64,000 nucleotides of DNA from Leptasterias polaris (lineage: Eukaryota; Echinodermata; Asteroidea; Forcipulatida; Asteriidae), in NCBI GenBank assembly GCA_037783415.1, contig JAZGTN010000012.1, positions 744,001 to 808,000 on the forward strand, read 5' to 3'. The notes under the pieces are model-generated. The model worked only from the letters and a program-made list of their open reading frames with translations. It was not told the origin of the DNA and searched no databases. The translations under genes and the position numbers were made by a program. This document shows positions 32,001 through 44,000 of this stretch, piece by piece; within the stretch, counting starts at the first letter, position 1, and every line of letters starts with the position of its first letter.

Positions 32001-35000
32001 TTTGTACCCTTTCTTCAAACCACTTCTCTTGACTCTGGGGAGTCTTTCCTTTTACAGATCTGCCATTCAGTGTATTTGTGTGAACACACGATGTACATGT
32101 AGTGTATGCATAGTACTTGGTCATGAGGCGGTAAATTACAGACTTACAATATAGACCCTCGGCCATATTATGCTCTAGGCCTGATGTTCTGCTGAATAGC
32201 AGAGTAAATTAACAAAGAGGTCAGTCATTGGATTCTGCTGGGGACTGTTGTTTTTCCCTGAGTAAAATGGGAAGCAACTGCCAGTATTCATTGATCGTTT
32301 GGCTTGTGGGAAAGTTGTGGGAATGTGGACTTGCACTTGAAACCTCTAGAAATGCACCAACTTTGTTTGACATAATACTGTACACGTCTGTGTCACTGTT
32401 CAGTTACCTCTATGCATTCAAGGGGTGTTTATCTTGCTATTGTAGACAGAATTTTATGCCTTTGCCTATCTAGGAACATTTGCCACACAAATGACAAACA
32501 TTTAAAGGTAGAGTCATACAGATTGGTGTTTGTTAACGTACTGCTTATTTATAGGCAAAATTATAAAGAAAGATACGATAAAAGTCACTTGAAAGTTTAA
32601 GGTGAAGACGGTGTCTACTTGCTGAGAAAACAGCAGCAAAATCTGTCACGCTATTTTCACAAAAACATCAAATCCATCCAGTAATTGAAGTGACAGCGGG
32701 TACGAACACCAACCCTCAGAAATCTGAGAAACAATTTTTAATTGTTTTTTCATATGCAATTTTTGGGGGTGGAATATTACTTTGAAAGGGAATCCTTTCT
32801 GAAAATAGTCAATACTATTAATAGCTGCAGTGCTTCTCACCAAGTGAGTTTTCATGGTAATTAATTTTTAGGAGTTTTACCAATCTATGTCTTTACCTTT
32901 AAAGTCACCTGGAAATAGATTTTTTTTTTTTTTAATATAAGAGTATATGTATATTAACAATAAAACAATTTTTTGAGTAATTGTTTGTCAGTATTTATAT
33001 GTTAAAAAAATAGATAAAGTTGTTTGGGGGCGACTCCGCCCATCCCTTTTTGTGACGTCAATCGAGGAAGACTTCGCCTCGATTGAACATCGACCCCACT
33101 CGAACTTGCCTGCATTTACGTTGTATATACACGTGCAAGTAGTGAGATTGTACGTTTCGTTTGGTTATCCAAAAGGGTTTTTTTTTCTTGCATTTTTCCA
33201 GCGAAAATTGCTGCTGGATGCAGCAAAACGACTAAAGATGGGGTCAGCCAGCATTTTTTTCCTGCAGATTCCAAATATAGGCAGTTACGGGCATCGAAAG
33301 TTAGGCTAACGAGGGCAAAGTGGTCCGGTCCGACGTCGTTTTCAGCGCTATGCAGCGAACACTTGGATAGCCCGGGGATTTTTCCGTTGGTAGTAGTGTG
33401 CAAGGGAAGTTGCAGTGAAGCGTAGGTTACCAGCGAAATGTTTCTGGTGGAAAAACAATACCTCGTATTATCCGTGTTCTCGTTATGACCATGCTCGTAT
33501 CTTTTGTTTTTAAGACGTAGAAACGCGCATGGGACAGTTCGGGACCGGTGAAAAACCTTGTATAAACTGGCGTCTCGTATTAGTCGACTGTACACTGTCC
33601 TAGGATTGCATTGGGTGGTGACGTCCGAATACGAAAACGCATCATACTGATCAGGTACCCAGACGTAATGTACGGGGCCAGACTACACATTTTCTCCTGC
33701 TTCGATTGACGTCACGAACAGCGCCATGTAAAGGGGGGCCTATTTTTTAATTAAAAGAAAAATACAATTTTTTAACCTTAGTAAATGTTTTATTCACATT
33801 CCACTCATAAAAATGTATATATTAATAATGACAAAAGCTTTAATTTGAAAAAATACCACTGCCAGGTGCCTTTAAAAAGGTTCATTTGTGGCCGGCATTG
33901 GAGAGATTTGGACATAGTGCATTGTGGATCCCTTCCATCAACCCTGTAAAAAATACTAAAAATACACCAATCAATATTGCCATGCTATTAAGTGATCGCT
34001 ACAGTTAAACTCAACTAGCAACAGGTGATCATTAAAAATAATGATTGCTGGCAATTGCAAGAACTCCAATTGTATGAAACCAACACACATTTCATTATTT
34101 TAATTGCTAATTTTGCTTTTGCTTGGTTGAATAAAACCGTGGAGGTTTTTCTTAATTGTAAATTTAAAATGTTTTTATTACATGTATTGAAATTGATGCT
34201 AAAACAGGCTTTCATTTTTCAGTTTTGGAGTTATTTTTGTCACCAATTGGATCTCCCATTGGTTTGTTTCCCCTTTGTGATAAATGTTTGCGTCAAGGGC
34301 ATTGGTATTGTCAAAAATGGGCAAATTAGCAACTCGGTAGGCTGCCTCCTTTTCTCTATCCACACTGAGGGGGTAGCAACCCTGTATGTGGAGACTTTCA
34401 CAATTTAAATTGAGAAATACCAATTTAGAACAGTTGGTGAACTATCAACTATTCTTTCTCCTTATTTGTTTTCTAATTCAAACTTGGATACTATTAGGAA
34501 GGTGTGAAGATGTAAACACGCAGTAGTACTGGTTCACAACGTATTACAGATTGGTGTTTACAGAAAATGTTTGGTGAAAATGTTTTGTGTGGTAAGACAG
34601 AGTTTCAACCAAAAACCTTGCAAAACTTTTAAGAGATTCCGTTTACATCTTGGTGTATTTTTCACCTTTTTAATTGGTTTGTATCGATGTACACTGTTTT
34701 GTGTGTGCGTATGTGTGCAAGTGAAAGTAAATTTAGATCTTTGTTGAGCAGGAAGAAGAGATCTGCTCTGTAGATCAGGTATGAGACTTCTTGCGGATTT
34801 CACATTTGAAAAAAATATATAATAGCTGTTTGTGAAAATTCCACATCTAAAAAATGAATTCCTGCTGAATAAAAAAATGACAAAATCATCCAGCCATTTC
34901 GTGTAAGTTTGATACAACATGCATCAAAGGTTAAGTAAAGTCTGGCTCCGTGGTAGTGTACATAAGGAAAGTCTACTCTAGACACAGATACACCTTGTAC

Positions 35001-38000
35001 AGCATACATTCTATTAGTACATGTCTTGCTACGATACGCACACGCATGGCTTTTGTAGAGACTGACTCTGCAGTTTTTCTGACGCTTTCTTGTTGGTGAT
35101 TCGGCAGCAAACAGACACTAATAATTATTTTCGACAAGCAGACACCTTTCTGTGAATCGTTGCTGCATCAACTTCATATAAATATGACAAAAAAGAAACG
35201 ACATCATCGATTGCAATCTGAGGTCAAGATCTTACAAAAACTGTCCATACAAGGCATGAAGAGTGCAATGGGTGAAAATATAATTGGTTGTAAAGGCAAG
35301 TTGATGAAATTCCTCTTGCTGAAGTTGTACAAATACTTGACTGGCCTGGCATGTTAACGGTGTGATTGCTGTGCAATGGGACAGAAGCCAAAGCATTTTG
35401 TTGAAATAGTTGAAAAGAAATGCAGTTTGGGTTCTCCCCGTGCACAAGCCAAGGAAAATAGCTGTCTGATATGCCATTTTTGTTGTTCCTATTTTTACAA
35501 ATTAAACAAAAGGCCTAATTGTTCAGCCTCTAAAACAAGCTCATTAAACCATGAATAAATATTATCACAATTATTGGCTACACATTAGACAATACCTGCT
35601 GACGATGTTACCTTGTAAGTTGTAGTACTTTTCCTTTCTTATTTCAGTTGGTGAATTGCATGCCTGAAAGTGAGGGAAAACCCTTGTCTGTCGCTTTCAT
35701 TATTTTTTTCAAAATGTCAACTATATGTATGTATTGAATACCGATGGTACAGTAGTCGTAAGAAAATAACTTAAACCAGTCCACTGTCCTGTACTGATAA
35801 AAGTTGTGCATGCACACATGTAGAGAACTCAACGAAACTGATGTATGTACACGCACACATGAGGACTAAAGATTACTCCCCAAATGGGGGTATTTATGAT
35901 GGCTCAAAACTTACACTGGACTGCAGGCCTGAGGCCAGTGATTTCAGCGTTGGGCCAGTAAACTCAAGAGTGGACAAGTCTGGTGGTCTTTTGTTTTTGT
36001 TTAAATGTTGATGTTCAGTCTGATAAATCTCCTTCAATTATGATGAGTATTGAAGAATACTTACGCATAATTTAAGGAGATCAATCTTTTCTTAGAGTAT
36101 CCAAATTAAAACGGTTCAAATGTTAAACTGTGTTGGCATTTTTTCCTCACTTCAATTCTGGTCATTAAAAATTTGGTCCAGTAAACTTTTTGAGCTACAA
36201 GCCCGTGTGGTCTTGTGGGGATCTTCTCCCCAAATCGAGCCGTGTTTATGTATGGAGATGCGACATTTGCACAAGTTGCACTCGCTCATGGAGAATTAAC
36301 CCACATGGTGCTTGACATTGTATGCCTTTGGGATATATCTCCCAACAAATCAAAATTCATGAGTTCAGATTGTAGGTTAAACTGAAAATAAAAAAACGTT
36401 GGTATATTTCATGTTGAAGGAGTGTGTACTGTCCCTAGAACAAACTGAAATCTCAACCCTAAGAAAGAGTCTGCGCATAAATTGTTCGTCTGAAGGTTTC
36501 AGAAAGGAGTGTTAGATATTTTGTATCTTCATTTTTCTCAGTTAATGAAGCGCAGCAGTGGGGATGATGTTCCCTGCACCAACTAAGCCAACTGAGCAAC
36601 CTTGCCAAGCATGGTACATTAGTCAGCAGAGCATCATATAAAAAGAAGTGTGTTCGTGTGTGCAATGGCACTCTTTCCTGACTCCGTACATAACCTTGAA
36701 AGAGGAGTGCGACAAATAGCACTCTTACAAATTTTAAGTAGATTTTAAATCATAGCAGGAAATAAACTACCAATGTGGCAATTTTCTGCTTTGATCATGT
36801 AACAAAAATGGCTATTCCTCAATCTAATCCTGTTACCGGAACACTGACTTGTCAAGATACACGTTATCTGTTACATGCACCTGCTGAAATCAAACATTCT
36901 AAACAGGCAGATTTTAATAAGATCATATTTTAAGGTTGCAATAATTGTATGGCCCGCTAATTGTCGAAAATTATTTTGTTTCTAAATTTTTTTCTCTAAA
37001 CTAATTTTGACAGATAATGCTATTTCAAAAGGAAAAAACATACACAAACTTTCAAACTAGAAATGTAGTGTTTGTAGGATTACAAACACTAGGTGTTCGG
37101 GTTTTCAATGAAAGTTAGTGGTAAGGCTTATGACCGTATGGTGCCATGAAAGTTTGTTTTTATATCCCATTCCGATAGTGAGAAGGATGGCGGAAGAAGG
37201 TTGGCCTTTCTAATACTTTGCTAGGGTTTGTGAAAAGTTTTTTGACTTGAAATTGAAGATTGAACCAGAAGGCGAGTTTGGCAAGTTTAATGATTTTTTG
37301 TTTTGAACCTCAAACACGGCACCTTAATTGGACAAGCTTAAGTTGGTACGTTGTCAGCACCTGCGGACAAGTTATTCAGTTGGTTAAAATGGTCTGTTTT
37401 GCATTTTTTCAACGTTTTCTTTATCTAAGTGTGTTGTTTACATATCTATTGCCTGAGTAAATTAATCAGATTTGTTTGCATAATTAATTAGTTTTTATAA
37501 CTTGGTTAATCTACCAATTGACAGACAAATGACGGGATATTGGTAGTATTGTCTTTCCCTTTCTAACCAAACCGCTATCCCATGTTGATTGCCATCTCCT
37601 ATGCGGCATGGTATGATGCGTTAGCTATTTCATTGAACCGCTGAAAACAATGTTGATAGCTTTTGAAATTTATACACAGGAAATAAAGGCTACTCGGAAT
37701 ATAACATTTTTAAAATAATAAACTTTTGTTTAGCCAGAATTGAAAACCGATGACATCATTATGAAGTTAGAATTTATTTATCGAGACATAGGTATTTAAA
37801 TATGTGCCAAGTGAAAAACAAAGGTGAACCTACAAAAATAATTTAGCAAATGAGTACATTATTTAGATTATTTGAAAGGGCCAAGGGTCCATTGTCATTT
37901 CATAGTCATACAGAAGAAACATTCTCCCCACTTTCCCTTCATCTTGACTACAGATCTTGAAACGAGCCTTTGAATGACTCACAAGTACAACTATTAAGTA

Positions 38001-41000
38001 TTATGTTTTCCATTCAATGAAGTTTATTTATTTTTCGATGGATAGGCCTATGCATTGAAACTCCAGAATGTGTACTAGATACACATGTATATTTTTTTTT
38101 GTAAATAGTCACTAACTGAACTGATAGTTTAAAAGACTATCACTAACAATTCAAAAATAAATTTTATCAAACTACGCCTGCTTGCTACCTGAAGCAACAT
38201 CATTTGTCATGATTATGATAAGGGCATAAGAACCTACAGTTTACACGATGTGCAATTTATGTTGAATTTGTTTTGCTGTTCACATTGTATTTCTTTGAAG
38301 TATTCAACAGGATTTAAAAGTAAAATCTTGTAAAAACCGGTGTTGATTAGAGTCAAATTTATGTTGATCTTTTTCCGATCACATTTTCTCAGTTATAAAA
38401 ATTTATTAAAATCACCAAAAGAGTTCAGCAAAATACACTCGTTTTAGTTGATATTTACCACCAAGCCAACAAAAGGCTAACACGAAGGATATATGCACTG
38501 AGCTATTCATTGGACTACCGTCGAACGACGTACATTTCTGAGTCTGTTGCATTATAAAAAGCGCAGTACGTTAACAAACGACCATTAACACGGTATAGCG
38601 CCACACATCAACAATCCGTTTCACGTTATGTAGATGTATACACTGTCTTCGTGGCGCGGAATGTGTGCTAGTGTGTCGTGTATACACAGGTTACATGCAG
38701 GACCCTGTGCAGGACCTTATGAACAGGCCGGAAGTGGAGCAGCCAGTCGCGTGGTGTACTGGAACGCAACAGACGGCTAACGTGCCACTGGGTTAGATAC
38801 GGTTTTTCGTGTCTCAGTAGAAGATCTTTTCACGTGCTTTTAATGCGGGTCAATATATAGGCCTACGTTACCTTTAACACCCGATTTCGACCAGAAAGTA
38901 AGGTCAAACTAGTATCATCTCTTTGTAAAAGTTTGAGAAGGCACAAGATCCTACAACCTGGTGTAAAAATTTCGATTCAAGTACGAGAAGTTCTTTAGAT
39001 ATAAATTATTGAAATTTCAACTTCTGTTTTGGACCGGAAGTCAAGATAAAATTGGGTCACTCTTTGTGAATTGTTTGTTGGGTTTTCCAAGACCTGTCCG
39101 ATGATGTATAGAATGTACAAATCCATTCAGCAGTTTTCGAGTTATGATTTTTTGAAATATTAAACTTTGATTTACTGTATTTCGACACCTGATGACGTCA
39201 TCATGACGTCACTCCAGTGGTGTCTTCTACAAGTAACGATCTAACTATATGTGAAGTTTGAAGTTTGTGTGAGCTTCGGAAGTGTGCGTTTTTTTGCGGA
39301 CAATCGCGGGGGATAAGCAGAAGAAGTATTTTTTTTTAAACGTACAAAAACAAGGTGTTCCGGGCGGATTGCCCGAACACCTAAAAAAAAACGTACAAAA
39401 ACAGGAGGTGTTCCGGGCGGATTGCCCGAACGCCTAAAAAAACGTACAAAAACAGGAGGTGTTCCGGGCGGATTGCCCGAACACCTAAAAATGCATGTTA
39501 CATGCAAAGTTGTTTGTAATGTACATGGATAATGGACTTGAGTTATTATCAGGATCCCAACAATAAATCATTTTTTAGTTTTTGATTAACTGCCACTAAT
39601 CATCGGCAGATTTTTTCCACACAATACCTTAAATGAAAGCTTATAATGTTCTTGAATCTTTAAAAATAGCTAATCAAAATCGGCCAAAATTTTGACCTAC
39701 ATGTACATGTAGCATCTTTAATTTCACTTTTTAGACTCATGTTTGAAGTTTGGTTCTGAGGAGTGCAAAGAGCTCCTCTCAATAATTACTTTTAAAATGA
39801 GAGCAGTTTGTAGCTCCCCTCATATTTCTTAAATTGAAGTACTGAGCCAGCGAGGTGTCTTGGTGACTTTTGAAAATTTGGATAGCTTACATAATAGGAA
39901 TATTTACGAGTTACAAACAAAAGTGCAAACTTATGAGTATCTTTGACAGCCCTTTTTCTTTTTGTTTAATTTATAGCAAGTTTAGACTTCATTTTCTTGT
40001 TTTTAAAAAACTCTTTTTTTGATTAAAAAACTTTTGATCAAACAATTATTAAAATGTTCGTATTTGTGAATGCTAAATTTCTGTTTGAAGATGATTTTTC
40101 ATTGCTTCATCTGTACACAAAAGTGACTTTTGGAAAAGTTATTTGATCGTATTTTTTATATATTTTTAGTCTAGACGCGAACTTCGCAATTAATATAAGC
40201 TGACACATTTAATAGTGCTCAGAAGTTCACAATCTCATGGTCACATTTCCATTGTTGAAAGACGGGATCATAGAAAGAGAGGCGTGCATTTGTATGGCTT
40301 TGTGTTCCGTTTCGAATTGTTCATAGCCTACATTTTTATTTCATACAAGCTGTAATAGTGCAGCCTTTTTTGTTAAACCAGATTGGACTGCAGAGACAAT
40401 GAAATCATCTGTGTCTGCAACCCCACAACTTAGTGAAATGTTAGTCCTAACGCAAATAGTGGTACTTTTCAATGTATTCAGCGCCCTGCTCCACTATCTT
40501 TGTGCAAGCAACTTAAGAGGGGACAATGTAGGGCCTACTGAACATACATGTATAGTGTATGTAACCAATGCCTCTTTGTGTCAGCAAAGTATCCCATTAC
40601 GACCGAAGGATAAATCAATCATATAATTATATCTCAACTGTCTGTGACAAGCACAGTGGACTTCCTGCCAGTGCTTCATCAGTGCCAGAGTGTTGGGGAA
40701 GGGGATCCCTGGACAAATTGTGTTTTAGTGTGGGCTAGGGTTACTTGTGTGCCAGCGTTTTGTGTGCTAGTTTGTGCAGAGTGCAGCTCCAGTGTGATTG
40801 CACTGTGGGAGAAATGGGGAGGGAAAGCGTGAACGGTTCAAAATTGATACGCATCCTTATTTGGAAGGGGAGTGGTAGCTGTGTGGTTTTCTTGATGTAC
40901 CATTGTTGAAGAGGCCAATATGAGCAGACGTTTATATTAGAACTGTACTTTCGGTCAATGAACATGTGGTGATCATAAAATCTGTACAACTGTATGTTAA

Positions 41001-44000
41001 ATCTAAAGAGGCATGGAGCTTCTCAGAGGCCATTGCCTCGAATGCCCCGGTCTTTATCTTGTTCTACAAAAGGGGTGCTCATTTTACTTATTGATTGATT
41101 CTCCAATGGCGATATTCTTTGCCTTAAAAAAAGGGTACCTCACATTCACAGCTGTGGACACTTCGTGTTGTTTTTTCTTTGGAAAAAGGCTTAATTGATA
41201 CACATCTACCTTTCCTAGAATACATGTACACAGGTGTTTAAAACATATTGATTTAATTCAAGGCTTTCCCATTGAATCTCCCAAAGATGCACTTTAATTG
41301 ACTCTCCCAAAGATCTACAATTGACTCTCTCAAAGATCTACAATTGACTCTCTCAAAGATCTACAATTGACTCTCTCAAAGATCCACAATTGACTCTCTC
41401 AAAGATCCACAATTGACTCTCCCAAAGATCTACAATTGACTCTCTCAAAGATCTACAATTGACTCTCTCAAAGATCTACAATTGACTCTCTCAAAGATGT
41501 ACAATTGACTCTCTCAAAGATCTACAATTGACTCTCTCAAAGATCCACAATTGACTCTCTCAAAGATCTACAATTGACTCTCTCAAAGATCTACAATTGA
41601 CTCTCTCAAAGATCTACAATTGACTCTCTCAAAGATCTACAATTGACTCTCCCAAAGATCTACAATTGACTCTCCCAAAGATCTACAATTGACTCTCCCA
41701 AAGATCTACAATTGACTCTCTCAAAGATCTACAATTGACTCTCTCAAAGATCTACAATTGACTCTCCCAGAGATCTACAATTGACTCTCCCAGAGATCTA
41801 CAATTGACTCTCTCAGAGATCTACAATTGACTCTCTCAGAGATCTACAATTGACTCTCTCAGAGATCTACAATTGACTCTCTCAGAGATCTACAATTGAC
41901 TCTCCCAGAGATCCACAATTGACTCTCCCAGAGATCCACAATTGACTCTCCCAGAGATCCACAATTTACTCTCAAAGATCTACAATTGACTCTCTCAAAG
42001 ATCTACAATTGACTCTCTCAAAGATCTACAATTGACTCTCAAAGATCTACAATTGACTCTCAAAGATGCACAATCGACTCTCAAAGATGCACAATCGACT
42101 CTCCCAAAGATGCACAATCGACTCTCCCAAAGATGCACAATCGACTCTCCCAAAGATCCACAATCGACTCTCTCAAAGATCCACAATCGACTCTCTCAAA
42201 GATCTACAATTGACTCTCTCAAAGATCTACAATTGACTCTCTCAAAGATCTACAATTGACTCTCTCAAAGATCTACAATTGACTCTCTCAAAGATCTACA
42301 ATTGACTCTCTCAAAGATCTACAATTGACTCTCTCAAAGATCTACAATTGACTCTCTCAGAGATCTACAATTGACTCTCTCAGAGATCTACAATTGACTC
42401 TCTCAGAGATCTACAATTGACTCTCTCAGAGATCTACAATTGACTCTCTCAGAGATCTACAATTGACTCTCTCAGAGATCTACAATTGACTCTCTCAGAG
42501 ATCTACAATTGACTCTCTCAGAGATCTACAATTGACTCTCTCAGAGATCTACAATTGACTCTCCCAGAGATCTACAATTGACTCTCCCAGAGATCTACAA
42601 TTGACTCTCCCAGAGATCTACAATTGACTCTCCCAGAGATCTACAATTGACTCTCTCAAAGATCTACAATTGACTCTCTCAAAGATCTACAATTGACTCT
42701 CTCAAAGATCTGCAATTGACTCTCCCAAAGATCTGCAATTGACTCTCCCAAAGATCCACAATCGACTCTCTCAAAGATCTACAATCGACTCTCCCAAAGA
42801 TCTACAATTTACTCTCTCAAAGATCTACAATTTACTCTCTCAAAGATCTGCAATTTACTCTCTCAAAGATCTGCAATTTACTCTCTCAAAGATCTGCAAT
42901 TTACTCTCCCAAAGATGCACAATCGACTCTTTCAAAGATGCACAATCGACTCTCAAAGATCTACAATTGAATCTCTCTCAAAGATCCACAATTGACTCTC
43001 TCAAAGATAAACAATTGACTCTCCCAAAGATCCACAGCTGACTCGCCCACAGATCCACGATTTTAAAGATCTTAAAGATCCACAAATTACTTGCCCACAG
43101 ATCCACAATTGACTCTCTCAAAGATCTACAATTGACTCGCCCACAGATCCACAATTGACTCGCCAGGAGATGCACAATCTTACCCAAAGATCAACAATTG
43201 ACTCTCTCAACAATCCACAATTGACTTACCCAAAGATCTACAATTGACTCTCTCAACAATCCACAGTTGACTGGCCCAAATATCTACAATTTACTCATGA
43301 CAAAAATTTCACAATTCACAAGGTACACGTTTAGTACATAACAGGTGTCTAGACATCATGGTGTTTTCATAGATTATGACAATATTGTTAAGTGCAAACC
43401 AAGATCAGGGAATGACTACACACACTTTTCGTAAACAGTATACTTGTGTATAGTACCAACTTTCAAAAAAACTGTTCTAGAAAACTGTAATACTAAAACT
43501 GTTGTAATTCGGCGATTATTTCAGTGTGCAAAACAGGTACATGAACATTTACATGTATATTAATTTATGACAATCAATTTTACAAAAACCACATCCAGTA
43601 TTAAATTTGATAGTCAAAAGAACTGACGAACTCCAAAGTTTCATTAAATAAGATCCAAGGCAAGTATGTATCCTGGCAGCCAAAGCTATTCATTCATCTT
43701 GCTTATTTAGGAGTACCTCTGGGAGCAACTATAAAATGACTTGATGAAAAGCCCAAGTGGGCAGGCAGTGGGGCGGGCGTGGGGAACGAAGAATAAACGG
43801 TTACGGGATATATGCAGCCCAGTGGCCTGGGGGGACTGGAGGTCTTATGACTACGAGGGGGAGACAACAGTGGGAGTGTTTTCTGAGATCGTTGCCCTCT
43901 GGGAAAATGGCAAAATCAAATTCAGATGTAAATGATGCCAGATAGATGTGGTGGAGATCACATCAAGCACTGTGGCGTAACACAAGTACATAGTCTGTAC

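Noticed and set aside
33116..33595. 159-codon minus-strand frame
   Set aside because: It overlaps the THAP-like + frame and has no recognisable motif; likely the antisense shadow.
41995..43187. Repetitive frames across the 23-bp satellite
   Set aside because: Frames shift and repeat with the satellite unit; no protein family.
41274..43300. CRISPR-like look of regular short repeats
   Set aside because: There are no unique spacers; the units are contiguous satellite copies in eukaryotic DNA.
43741..43945. Overlapping frames of 62-64 codons before the 108-bp array
   Set aside because: G-rich chance frames in two registers, no domain, no splice support.
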